From Leadbetterella sp. (GTDB lineage Bacteria; Bacteroidota; Bacteroidia; Cytophagales; Spirosomataceae): DNA of 64,000 nt. A model generated the notes under the pieces. The model was given only the letters and a program-made list of their open reading frames with translations. It was not told the DNA's origin and ran no database searches. This document shows positions 32,055-40,321 of this stretch, piece by piece (the stretch's first letter is position 1; each line of letters opens with the position of its first letter). The translations under genes and the position numbers were made by a program. The DNA is taken from the NCBI GenBank assembly GCA_019638185.1, contig JAHBUH010000004.1:1-64000 (forward strand), in the 5' to 3' direction.

Positions 32055-33305
32055 ATGAATATGCTGAGGAAAATAATGCTTTTCATGCTGGTGGCCGGTA
32101 GTGTTACGGCTAAAAAATACACGGTAAGCACCCCGGCAGCGCTCCAAAGGGCCCTTCAAAGTGCCTCAGACGGGGATACCCTGCTGATTAAAAGCGGGAA
32201 GTACCCGGTGGGAAACCTGGTGATCACCCGGCGGCTTATCCTGTTGGGAGAGAACTTCCCGGTACTGGACGGCGGCTTCCGGAATGAAATAATCACGGTG
32301 AAAAGCTCCGGCGTGCACATTGAAGGAATCCAGTTTGAGAACGTTCCCCAGACCAGCACCATTGATTACGCAGGGGTGAAGGTGGTGGAGTCGGAAAACG
32401 TTACCGTAAAAAATAACCGTTTCCGAAACTGCTACTTCGGCGTTTACCTCTCCGCCACTAATAAGGCCAAGGTGACCGGTAATGATATTGCGGGCACGCC
32501 CCGGGAAGAGCAAACCACCGGAAACGGTATCCACGCCTGGAAGTGCGATAGCGTCTTTATTACCGGTAACCGGGTCACCGGGCACCGCGACGGCATCTAT
32601 TTTGAGTTTGTGACCAATTCCGCCGTAAAGTACAATTATACTTCCCGGAACATCCGTTACGGTCTCCACTTCATGTTTTCGCACAATGACCTTTACGAAC
32701 ACAATACTTTTGAGAATAACGGTGCCGGGGTGGCCGTCATGTACACCCGGAAAGTCACCATGAAGCATAATCAGTTTATCAGCAACTGGGGCGCCAGCGC
32801 CTACGGATTGCTCCTGAAAGATATCTCCGAAAGCCGGATGGAGCATAACCGCTTCTATTCGAACACCGTAGGTATTTATATGGACGGCTGCAGCCGTTCC
32901 GTGCTGGAGAAAAATGAATTTTCCGAAAACGGGATAGCACTTCGCCTTCAGGCTAACTGTGATGCGAACACCATCTCCAATAATAATTTTACGCGGAATA
33001 CCTTTAACATGGGCACCAGCGGTAACACCACATACAATACCATTTCCGGGAATTACTGGGATAACTATGAGGGATATGACCTGAACCGTGACGGTATCGG
33101 TGATGTGCCTTTCCGGCCGGTGAGCCTGTTTTCCGTGTTAATAGAAAGGGTGCCCCAGGCCATGATGATCTTCCGGAGCTTTACGGCCTCGCTGCTGGAG
33201 CGGGTGGAAAAGATCATTCCCGGCATTACCCCTGACCGGCTGATGGATGAAAAACCCCGTATGAAACCCGTTAACCTGGCGTCATTCGCTGCAAATAAAA
33301 ATTAA
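32055..33305 (+). CDS. nosD: NosD periplasmic maturation protein
   Basis: This 416-residue protein has a signal peptide (MNMLRKIMLFMLVAGSVTAK). The remainder is a right-handed parallel beta-helix of about 22-residue repeats, rich in N-x-F/I and G (NRFRNCYFGVYLSATNKAKV, NRVTGHRDGIYFEF, NRFYSNTVGIYMDGC). It ends in NYWDNYEGYDLNRDGIGDVP, the diagnostic NosD/CASH segment. It couples to the NosFY ABC transporter and takes copper from NosL for the CuZ site. Confidence 0.95.
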   Translation: MNMLRKIMLFMLVAGSVTAKKYTVSTPAALQRALQSASDGDTLLIKSGKYPVGNLVITRRLILLGENFPVLDGGFRNEIITVKSSGVHIEGIQFENVPQTSTIDYAGVKVVESENVTVKNNRFRNCYFGVYLSATNKAKVTGNDIAGTPREEQTTGNGIHAWKCDSVFITGNRVTGHRDGIYFEFVTNSAVKYNYTSRNIRYGLHFMFSHNDLYEHNTFENNGAGVAVMYTRKVTMKHNQFISNWGASAYGLLLKDISESRMEHNRFYSNTVGIYMDGCSRSVLEKNEFSENGIALRLQANCDANTISNNNFTRNTFNMGTSGNTTYNTISGNYWDNYEGYDLNRDGIGDVPFRPVSLFSVLIERVPQAMMIFRSFTASLLERVEKIIPGITPDRLMDEKPRMKPVNLASFAANKN

Positions 33306-33308
33306 CGT

Positions 33309-34037
33309 ATGATCAGCTTTGAAAATGTAAATAAATCATTTGGCCGCCTGCAGGTGTTGAAAGACATCAGCTTTGAGCTGGAAGCCGGCCAGTCGGTAGC
33401 CCTTATCGGGCCTAACGGTTCCGGGAAAACCACCCTGATCAAGACCCTGCTGGGCATGAATGTACCCACATCCGGGAACATCCGGGTAAAGGGGCTGGAT
33501 ATCCGGTCTGATTATCAGTACAGGGCTCATATAGGCTACATGCCGCAAATCGGCAATTACCCCAAAAACCTCAAAATAAGCCAACTCATTGAAATGATGC
33601 GGGATATCCGCCAGAAAAAGGGCATGATCCAGAAAACGGATGAGGAGCTGATCGACCTGTTCCGACTGCGGGAGATTTACGATAAACCCCTAGGTACCCT
33701 GTCCGGGGGCACCCGCCAGAAGGTAAGCGCCACCCTGGCCTTCCTCTTTAACCCGGAGATCCTGATCCTGGATGAGCCCACCGCAGGCCTGGATCCGCTG
33801 TCCAGTGAGATCCTGAAAGAGAAAATCCTGGAAGAAAGCCTGAAGGGAAAGCTGATTATTATTACCTCCCATATCCTGTCGGACCTGGAAGAGCTCACCT
33901 CCCACATCATGTACCTGGAAGAAGGCCGGCTGCAATTATTCAAAAAAATGAGCGAGATTAAGGCCGAGACCGGCGAAAACCGGCTGGCCCGGATCATAGC
34001 GCACCTGATGTCGAAAAAAGAAATGATCACCTCATGA
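33309..34037 (+). CDS. nosF: NosF ABC-transporter ATPase
   Basis: This is a 242-residue ATPase with Walker A GPNGSGKTT (34-42), the signature LSGGTRQKVS, Walker B ILILDEPTAGLD and the switch histidine in ITSHIL. It provides energy for NosDFY during CuZ maturation. The start lies three bases after nosD. The stop overlaps the next gene by four bases, unlike the common nosF-nosY adjacency. Confidence 0.95.
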   Translation: MISFENVNKSFGRLQVLKDISFELEAGQSVALIGPNGSGKTTLIKTLLGMNVPTSGNIRVKGLDIRSDYQYRAHIGYMPQIGNYPKNLKISQLIEMMRDIRQKKGMIQKTDEELIDLFRLREIYDKPLGTLSGGTRQKVSATLAFLFNPEILILDEPTAGLDPLSSEILKEKILEESLKGKLIIITSHILSDLEELTSHIMYLEEGRLQLFKKMSEIKAETGENRLARIIAHLMSKKEMITS

Positions 34038-35089
34038 GAAACGCCATCTACATTATCCTGCCGCTGGCCTTTATTTCCATGGTGGTGGGTATTTATTGCG
34101 GTATAATACGGGTAGGTCAGCCCTTACCTTCCGGTGCTTACCTGCCGGTGGCGCATCATGGTGTACTCATGGCCGGGTCTTTTTTAGGCACGCTCATCTG
34201 CCTGGAGCGGATGGTCACCTTCCCGGATAAGCGGGCCTGGGCGGGCGTTATCCTGATGGCCCTCAGCCTGCCTCTCTTTATTTTTAATCTGCCTCAATAC
34301 GGTGTTTTATCTCTCCTGACCGGGAGCACAGGCTATAGCTGGATATCTGTAAGTAATTATCGGAAATATAAGCTCAAAGGAGACCTGATCATGGCGGTGG
34401 GGTCGGTGTTCCAGGTAATAGCCTATATCATCTTCTTTTTTACCTATTCTTACCCCAGGGCCTTTGCCGCCTGGCTGCTGTTCCTGATCCTGACCATTGT
34501 GGGGGAAAGGCTGAATCTCACCCGCTTTCTGCCGGTCAGTAAAAAAGCCTTTTATGAAGCGTATTTCTGGCTGGGGCTTTTACTGCTCAGCTCCTTCCTC
34601 TACCATTTTGGCTTAAAGGTGGTGGTGGGCCTCAGCATGATCGGCCTGGCGCAGTGGCTCCTGAGGAATGACATTGTGAGGATAAACCTCCAAAAGCAGG
34701 GGCATTACCATTTCGTGGGGCTGGCCCTGCTGCTGGCTTATCTCTGGCTGGCGGTAACCGGTGTGCTGAGCATGCGGGAAATGGGGAATCCTTACCTGTA
34801 CGATGCCGTGCTGCATTCTTTTTTCGTGGGTTTTGTATTATCCATGATCCTGGCGCACGCGCCTATCATCTTCCCCGGCATACTGGGCATAAAAACCACC
34901 CCGTTTCACCCGGTCATGTATGTGTGGCTGATGGGCCTGCATGCCAGCCTGATCATCCGGATCTACGGTGATATGACAGAGAATTTTGAGTTGAGAAAGT
35001 TGGGCGGCATCTATAACGGCGTGTTTTTCCTGATCTATATCCTTACGGTAATGGGGCTTATTATAAAATTTAAACGTAGCAAATCATGA
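34034..35089 (+). CDS. Polytopic membrane protein inserted between nosF and nosY (NnrS-like)
   Basis: This is a 351-residue protein with about ten membrane helices and several in-membrane histidines: LPVAHHGVLMAGSFLGTLIC, HSFFVGFVLSMILAHAPIIF and LMGLHASLIIRIYGDM. GERLNLTRFLP after helix 5 recalls the arrangement of NnrS, a heme- and copper-containing membrane protein associated with NO and N2O metabolism. The resemblance is by layout, not a strong motif. Four-base overlaps with nosF and nosY show that it is made together with the transporter. It could be a heme/copper-binding sensor or part of the electron path. Confidence 0.65.
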   Translation: MRNAIYIILPLAFISMVVGIYCGIIRVGQPLPSGAYLPVAHHGVLMAGSFLGTLICLERMVTFPDKRAWAGVILMALSLPLFIFNLPQYGVLSLLTGSTGYSWISVSNYRKYKLKGDLIMAVGSVFQVIAYIIFFFTYSYPRAFAAWLLFLILTIVGERLNLTRFLPVSKKAFYEAYFWLGLLLLSSFLYHFGLKVVVGLSMIGLAQWLLRNDIVRINLQKQGHYHFVGLALLLAYLWLAVTGVLSMREMGNPYLYDAVLHSFFVGFVLSMILAHAPIIFPGILGIKTTPFHPVMYVWLMGLHASLIIRIYGDMTENFELRKLGGIYNGVFFLIYILTVMGLIIKFKRSKS

Positions 35090-35853
35090 ATAAAGTTATT
35101 AAATACGTTATCTATGACATCGTCAGGAACCGTTTTGTACTCAGCTATACCCTCCTGCTCCTGTTTACCAGCCTGGCTTTTTATGGCTTCGGCTCTGAAG
35201 GGAATAAAGGCGTACTGAGCCTTCTGAACATTATCCTGATGGTGGTACCGCTGGTGAGTATTGTCTTTACCACCATCCAGTTCTATAATTCCTACGAGTT
35301 CCTGGAGCTGCTGTCAGCCCAGCCCATCAGCCGCGGCACCATTTTTCTCAGTCAGTTCTGGGGAATAAACCTGTCCCTCTGCCTGGCATTTTTTATAGGC
35401 GTGGGCATTCCCACCTGGATTTATGACGGCACGGGAGCTGGCGCCACGCTGGTGCTGTGCGGGCTGCTGCTGTCGCTGGTGTTTGTATCCCTGGCGCTTT
35501 TCGCCTGTACCCTCACCCGCGACAGGGCCAAGGGCATCGGCATAGCCCTGGGACTCTGGTTTTATTTCTGCCTGCTGTATGACGGCCTTGCACTGACCGT
35601 GCTGATGATGTTCAGTGATTATCCCCTGGATAAAGTCTCGCTGGCGCTTACGGCGCTTAACCCGGTAGACCTGGCCCGGATACTCATCCTCATGAAGCTG
35701 GATATCTCAGCGCTCCTGGGGATTACCGGCGCCATATTTCAAAAGTTCTTTACGTCGGAAAAGGGCATGATCATTTCCATCCTGTTACTCCTGTTCTGGA
35801 TCATGCTCCCTCTCCTGAAAGCCTACAGAACCTTTTTGAAAAAAGATCTTTGA
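35086..35853 (+). CDS. nosY: NosY ABC-transporter permease
   Basis: This 255-residue permease has six predicted helices. The family signature is in SIVFTTIQFYNSYEFLELLS and AQPISRGTIFLSQFWGINL, where the coupling helix contacts NosF. The later segment ALTALNPVDLARILILMKLD is also typical of NosY, as is the final amphipathic stretch. It forms the membrane part of NosDFY. It is the last gene of the operon; no terminator is obvious before the convergent gene at 35886. Confidence 0.93.
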   Translation: MNKVIKYVIYDIVRNRFVLSYTLLLLFTSLAFYGFGSEGNKGVLSLLNIILMVVPLVSIVFTTIQFYNSYEFLELLSAQPISRGTIFLSQFWGINLSLCLAFFIGVGIPTWIYDGTGAGATLVLCGLLLSLVFVSLALFACTLTRDRAKGIGIALGLWFYFCLLYDGLALTVLMMFSDYPLDKVSLALTALNPVDLARILILMKLDISALLGITGAIFQKFFTSEKGMIISILLLLFWIMLPLLKAYRTFLKKDL

Positions 35854-35885
35854 TTTCATTTTTAGGGATACTGATCTGCGCAACT

Positions 35886-36854
35886 TTAATTATCTGCTTC
35901 TTTCCGCACATTCAGGAGCTTATGCAGCCAGCCTTTCATCATCTCTTTTTCTTCTTCCGGATCAGGAACAAACTTCGGGATACCGCTGAGGTCAGGCTGG
36001 CCTGCATCTACCCAGGCCGTATACCAGGTATCGGCAATCATTTTGATGGAACGTTTCATCTGTCTTTCCACCTGGTTTTCCAGCATCCGGTGGTATTTTC
36101 CCGAAAACTCCCGCGAGTAATTCCTGACCGTGATCCCGTTACGCTCATCTACCGTAAACTTCCGGTCCGGCGGGCTTTCCGCTGTGAGCTGCCGCTCAAA
36201 CAGCAGGACGCTGTCCAGGGCGGCTTGGGCCTGTAACACCGCCTGCCAGCTCCTTTCCCGGATATTTTTTTCATAGGTGGCTTTCCCGATCAGCAGGTCA
36301 TAATCCGGGCTGAACAGCTCCGGCAGCCGCGACTCCCAGAAAGCGTGAATGCCGTGCTGGTCAGTAAGCTGGCCGTTATAATTTTTAGTGGTATGCAGCG
36401 GCACGTTAGCATCGGCAATGTAGTGGCCCAGATCAGTGGCTATCCGCAGGACCTGTGCGGCTTCCCGCTGCCGGAAGGCTTCGGTGAGCCGGAGCTTCAT
36501 CCGCTGGATCTGCCAGGGTACTATCCCGTTTGCCCTGAATGTCTCCTCTCCCAGCCGTTTTTCCGCTTCTTCCCAGCTTAAGCCGGGTAAAACCGCCTTC
36601 AGGGAATCCGGGTAATTATCCAGGTCAATAAAATGGCGTTCGGCTTCCCCGGTCATGGCATAGCGGCGGCGATCCGGGTTAACCGCTTTTTCAGTGATAT
36701 ACTCAATATGGTTTTTGAAAAAACCCAGCATCTCCGGCGGCAGGGAATATACGGCCAGCCGATTAATCAGGCTATGTGCATAAAAGCCCCAAAAGGGCGG
36801 ATCCCGGCGAACGGGAATCATCATCAGGAAGACCAGCAGTGCGGTGGTTTTCAT
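35886..36854 (-). CDS. Zinc-dependent phospholipase C/S1-P1 nuclease-like protein
   Basis: This 322-residue protein begins with a short hydrophobic segment (MKTTALLVFLMMIPV), then FWGFYAHSLINRLAVYSLPP. It also has ATDLGHYIADANVPLHTTKN, then HGIHAFWESRLPELF. Trp-1-like, His and Asp residues in this order bind the three-zinc centre of the S1/P1-phospholipase C fold. Bacteroidota members are usually annotated as zinc-dependent phospholipase C family. The substrate (phospholipid or nucleic acid) cannot be decided. Probably secreted or periplasmic. It is a single gene with its own transcription. Confidence 0.75.
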   Translation of the reverse strand: MKTTALLVFLMMIPVRRDPPFWGFYAHSLINRLAVYSLPPEMLGFFKNHIEYITEKAVNPDRRRYAMTGEAERHFIDLDNYPDSLKAVLPGLSWEEAEKRLGEETFRANGIVPWQIQRMKLRLTEAFRQREAAQVLRIATDLGHYIADANVPLHTTKNYNGQLTDQHGIHAFWESRLPELFSPDYDLLIGKATYEKNIRERSWQAVLQAQAALDSVLLFERQLTAESPPDRKFTVDERNGITVRNYSREFSGKYHRMLENQVERQMKRSIKMIADTWYTAWVDAGQPDLSGIPKFVPDPEEEKEMMKGWLHKLLNVRKEADN

Positions 36855-36927
36855 ATTTTTATGGATTTAAAGCCTAAAAATACACACTAAAACCCGGACG
36901 GCCTACCCGGCCGGCCACTTTTCTTAC

Positions 36928-37659
36928 TTATTTCCCGGTCAGCACATCACACAGGTGATTATACCCCAGCCCGGTAAGAATGGCTATTCCGAAGCTCAGC
37001 AGGGTACCGATCAGGATGTACTCGGTCAGCTTGTGGTCTTTATTAGTGGTAAGGTCACCGAAACGGAAGATGGACTTCGCCGTCAGCAGAAACCCCACAC
37101 CTTCCCATCTCCCGGTAACCACAAAGAAAAAAATAAAGAGCCTTTCCAGGATACCGATATATTTTCCGGCCTCGCTCATCCCCTGGTACTTTTTATCGCT
37201 GCTGATCTCCCCTGACCACTTGGAAAGCAATACCTTCAGGATAATGCCGCTGGCGAAGGAAATAAAAACCAGTGCCGTCAGGGTGAGTAGCGTTTCGGGA
37301 GACCGGAGCAATGAAAAGTCGGCCTCCGCCGGGAAATAGGAAAGCACCACTCCGCCGATCACCAGCAGATGAAGCGCCTGATCCGTCAGGAAAAGGAGAC
37401 GGTCATTGTATTTCCCGTGAAGACTGGCCTTAAAACCATCAATGATCAGGTGAGACACTGAAATTATACCCATAGCGGCCAGGTAGCGGCAGTTCAATCC
37501 CATCACCACCAGCATACTCAGGATATGGACGCCCACATGATAATACAGGGCCGGAGAACGGAACCTGTGCTTATTCCGGTCTCTTATCCAGCGGGCCGGT
37601 TGCAGAACAAAGTCGCCCAAAAGATGGGCTAAAACGAGCTGTACAGATAATTCGATCAT
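36928..37659 (-). CDS. DUF3307 membrane protein
   Basis: This 243-residue protein has about six membrane helices. The N-terminal signature is LAHLLGDFVLQPARWIRDRN, followed by YYHVGVHILSMLVVM and SVSHLIIDGFKASLHGKYND. The HLLGDFxLQ and H..(I)D motifs define DUF3307. It is paired with satD upstream (ATGA overlap), an arrangement that recurs in Bacteroidota and other phyla. The function is unknown; the conserved Asp/His residues near the membrane surface suggest a metal- or proton-linked activity. Confidence 0.85.
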   Translation of the reverse strand: MIELSVQLVLAHLLGDFVLQPARWIRDRNKHRFRSPALYYHVGVHILSMLVVMGLNCRYLAAMGIISVSHLIIDGFKASLHGKYNDRLLFLTDQALHLLVIGGVVLSYFPAEADFSLLRSPETLLTLTALVFISFASGIILKVLLSKWSGEISSDKKYQGMSEAGKYIGILERLFIFFFVVTGRWEGVGFLLTAKSIFRFGDLTTNKDHKLTEYILIGTLLSFGIAILTGLGYNHLCDVLTGK

Positions 37660-38279
37660 CTTTTTGTTATTTGGATTTTAAAATACTCTATCAGGCTCCT
37701 GATCTCCTCATACCCTCCTCTCTTCAGGCCTTCACTTATGCTGGCCTGGCTTTTCCGGCCCATCATCTGGGCCAGTTTTCGCTGGGTCAGATCCGGATAT
37801 TTCAGCTTATGACGTACTATCTCCGTGGTAACGGGCTTCCAGTTTCCCATTATAAAATCTACCAGGGAAAACATCAGGTTCAAGGTGTCATCCAGTTCCG
37901 GGAAATCCGACTTTATCCTCAGGTTATGTTTTTTCAGCTGATCAAAACACTCACCTGAATACACAAACGCCGAACCGTTTGATTCCAGGACCCGCGGAGA
38001 ACGGTAAGTAACGGACCCCAGCCCCAAAGCCATGCGTACATCCAGCGGGGCGGTTTCCTTTATAGCCGATTTAATATGAAATACGGCATCCAGTGCCCGC
38101 TCCGCCGCTACTACCAGCTGAAAACTATCCCCCCTGTACACCTCCCAGTCACGGGTTTCCCGGCCAAAATCTGCCAGTACCGCCTTTAATGTGATCAGCC
38201 ATTTTTCACTCCGGACACTTCGCGAATTCACGATATCACCGGTTATAACTACTTCCATTCCCCTACTAATTTCCATCAA
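37656..38279 (-). CDS. SatD-family protein with C-terminal helix-turn-helix
   Basis: This is a 207-residue protein. The N-terminal domain (VVITGDIVNSRSVRSEKWLI, DWEVYRGDSFQLVVAAERAL, VRMALGLGSVTYRSP) resembles a nucleotide-cyclase-like fold, with GD and GDSFQ positions as in the SatD family. The end (LTQRKLAQMMGRKSQASISE, GLKRGGYEEIRSLI) is a helix-turn-helix. It is therefore a likely sensor-regulator controlling itself and the coupled DUF3307 gene. Three clustered palindromes with ACGATAT half-sites lie just upstream (38327-38398). Confidence 0.82.
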   Translation of the reverse strand: MMEISRGMEVVITGDIVNSRSVRSEKWLITLKAVLADFGRETRDWEVYRGDSFQLVVAAERALDAVFHIKSAIKETAPLDVRMALGLGSVTYRSPRVLESNGSAFVYSGECFDQLKKHNLRIKSDFPELDDTLNLMFSLVDFIMGNWKPVTTEIVRHKLKYPDLTQRKLAQMMGRKSQASISEGLKRGGYEEIRSLIEYFKIQITKR

Positions 38280-38326
38280 ATCTATAGCAAAAGTGCGAAA
38301 AAGGCAAAAATATCATAAGAAAAAAC

Positions 38327-38398
38327 GATATTTAATAATATCACTATTTTAAACGATATTCATTATTATCGTATAAATAAACGATATTTTAAAATATC
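38327..38398. promoter_or_regulatory. Triple palindrome with ACGATAT half-sites upstream of satD
   Basis: Three palindromes lie within 72 bases: GATATTTAATAATATC (38327-38342), an ACGATATT...TTATCGT element (38353-38372), and the perfect GATATTTTAAAATATC (38383-38398). A further half-site CACGATAAT follows at 38408-38416. They are 48 bases or more upstream of the satD start and resemble a cooperative operator. SatD's helix-turn-helix is the natural candidate binder. Confidence 0.55.
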
Positions 38399-38494
38399 AT
38401 GTATAAACACGATAATCACAGAATAATTACATCCCCGGAAACCGAAACCCGGGGGGCAGCCATTATTGTTGTATATTTGTAAAAAAAGCATGGT

Positions 38495-40003
38495 ATGAAA
38501 GATTTCTTACAGGAACTCCACCTCCGGGAAAGTAATTACGGATTCTCTACAGGCCAGGAAAACAGGAACGGCAAAGGGAACCCACTAAACTCCTACAACC
38601 CTACGGATCAGCAGCTTATAGCTACTACCACGTTCTGCACCGTAGATGATTATCACGAAGCGGTAGCTGCCGCCAAAGAAGCCTTTAAGGTATGGCGAAA
38701 GGTGCCCGCCCCCAAAAGAGGCGAGATCGTCCGCCAGATGGGCGACGCCATCCGCCGGCATAAAAATGCACTGGGAAAACTGGTATCGCTTGAAATGGGT
38801 AAAAGCCTCCAGGAAGGCCTCGGCGAAGTACAGGAGATGATTGATATCTGCGATCTGGCCGTGGGGCTATCGCGCCAGCTTTACGGCCTCACCATGCATT
38901 CCGAAAGGCCCGATCACCGCATGTATGAACAGTGGCACCCCCTGGGTGTGGTAGGCATTATCTCCGCCTTTAACTTCCCGGTGGCCGTATGGTCATGGAA
39001 CAGCATGCTGGCCTGGGTCTGCGGCAATACCTGCATCTGGAAGCCTTCCGAGAAAACTCCCTTATCGGCCATCGCCTGCCAGAATATCATTGCAGAAGTA
39101 CTTAAAAATAACGACCTGCCCGAAGGCATCTCCTGCCTCACCATAGGCGACAGAGCCGTAGGCGAAGCCATGGCAGCCGATGAAAACATAGCCCTGATTT
39201 CCGCTACGGGAAGCACACGCATGGGCCGGGCCGTAGCCCTGAAAGTTTCTGAGCGCCTGGGAAAATACCTGCTGGAACTGGGTGGAAATAATGCCATCAT
39301 CGTCACGGAAAACGCTGATATCCAGCTCTCCATTCCTGCCATCGTCTTCGGTGCCGTGGGTACCGCAGGCCAGCGATGCACCACCACCCGCCGCCTGCTG
39401 GTTCACCAGTCGCGGATAGAAGAGCTCACCACCCGGCTGGTCAAAGCCTATGAGCAGCTGAAAACCGGTGACCCACTGGATCCCGCTAACCACGTAGGCC
39501 CCCTGATTGATCAGGACGCAGTAAAAAGCTTTGAACAAGCCATCAAAACGGCGCAGGAACAGGGCGGAAAACTCCTTACCGGCGGGAAAACCCTGGGCGG
39601 GAATTTTGTTCAGCCCGCCATCATCCAGGTTCCGGAGCAAATCCCGGTCATGAAGCACGAGACCTTTGCACCCATCCTGTATGTATTGGCTTACCAGACA
39701 CTGGATGAGGCCATAGCCCTCCAAAATGAGGTACCTCAGGGCCTGTCTTCGGCCATCTTTACCCAGAACCTGAAAGAATCCGAAGCCTTCCTGGCCGCCT
39801 GGGGTTCCGACTGCGGCATAGCCAATGTTAACATCGGTACTTCCGGAGCAGAGATCGGCGGGGCATTCGGCGGGGAAAAAGAGACCGGGGGAGGCCGGGA
39901 AAGCGGATCCGACGCCTGGAAAGCTTATATGCGCAGACAGACTAATACCATCAATTACGGCAATACGCTACCGCTGGCACAGGGAATTAAATTTGATTTC
40001 TGA
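38495..40003 (+). CDS. amaB: Aldehyde dehydrogenase family 7 (alpha-aminoadipate semialdehyde dehydrogenase-like)
   Basis: This 502-residue NAD-dependent dehydrogenase contains EQWHPLGVVGIISAFNFPVA, the nucleotide loop ATGSTRMGRAVA, the general base in LELGGNNAIIV and the catalytic cysteine in GTAGQRCTTTRRLL. The C-terminal SGAEIGGAFGGEKETGGGRE and SDAWKAYMRRQTNTINYG are diagnostic of the antiquitin (ALDH7) family. It oxidises alpha-aminoadipate semialdehyde in lysine catabolism and may detoxify aldehydes. A TATATTTG box (38472-38479) lies just upstream of the ATG. The gene is monocistronic. Confidence 0.9.
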   Translation: MKDFLQELHLRESNYGFSTGQENRNGKGNPLNSYNPTDQQLIATTTFCTVDDYHEAVAAAKEAFKVWRKVPAPKRGEIVRQMGDAIRRHKNALGKLVSLEMGKSLQEGLGEVQEMIDICDLAVGLSRQLYGLTMHSERPDHRMYEQWHPLGVVGIISAFNFPVAVWSWNSMLAWVCGNTCIWKPSEKTPLSAIACQNIIAEVLKNNDLPEGISCLTIGDRAVGEAMAADENIALISATGSTRMGRAVALKVSERLGKYLLELGGNNAIIVTENADIQLSIPAIVFGAVGTAGQRCTTTRRLLVHQSRIEELTTRLVKAYEQLKTGDPLDPANHVGPLIDQDAVKSFEQAIKTAQEQGGKLLTGGKTLGGNFVQPAIIQVPEQIPVMKHETFAPILYVLAYQTLDEAIALQNEVPQGLSSAIFTQNLKESEAFLAAWGSDCGIANVNIGTSGAEIGGAFGGEKETGGGRESGSDAWKAYMRRQTNTINYGNTLPLAQGIKFDF

Positions 40004-40036
40004 AAGCCAGCCCGAAAAGGCTTAATCGTGTGTGAA

Positions 40037-40157
40037 GGTGCCCGAAAAGGACGCAAAATGCAAAGCATTGAGAATGAGGCTGAAGGAGCATACTGTAGTA
40101 TGTGACTGAAGCCGAATTCCGAAAACAACGCAGCAGTTTGTGTCCTTTTCAGGTACC
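40037..40157. repeat. Structured ~120-nt palindromic element between convergent genes
   Basis: The 25-base arms 40037-40061 and 40133-40149/40157 are complementary at 21 positions, with three more G-T pairs. That fits an RNA-level structure. Inside is a second hairpin (GGCT 40078-40081/AGCC 40110-40113, then GCATAC 40088-40093/GTATGT 40098-40103) with two stacked tandem G-A/A-G mismatch pairs. The element lies after ALDH7 and before the convergent small gene. It resembles REP-like repeats of Bacteroidota genomes, but no second copy exists in the window. Confidence 0.55.
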
Positions 40158-40161
40158 TTCT

Positions 40162-40317
40162 TTATCCGTTACAATTGATCAGGCCTTTAGCCGCCAGGTA
40201 GGGAATAATCAGCCACAGCAGCCCTTTCCCCAAAAAGAAGAAAAAGCCTATCCAGCCCAGTTTCCTGAAATATTTGATCACCTTTTCCTTACGGCTTAAC
40301 GACGGGTTCTCTTCCAT
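40162..40317 (-). CDS. Small membrane protein (51 aa)
   Basis: This protein from ATG 40317 begins MEENPSLSRKEKVIKYFRKL and has a membrane helix (WIGFLFFLGKGLLWLIIPYL). It ends AAKGLINCNG. A GGAG ribosome-binding site lies upstream. The charged N-terminus followed by one helix is consistent with a real small inner-membrane protein. It is 4 bases downstream of PAP2 on the same strand and so probably part of the dapA-PAP2 operon. Function unknown. Confidence 0.65.
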   Translation of the reverse strand: MEENPSLSRKEKVIKYFRKLGWIGFFFFLGKGLLWLIIPYLAAKGLINCNG

Positions 40318-40321
40318 ACTC

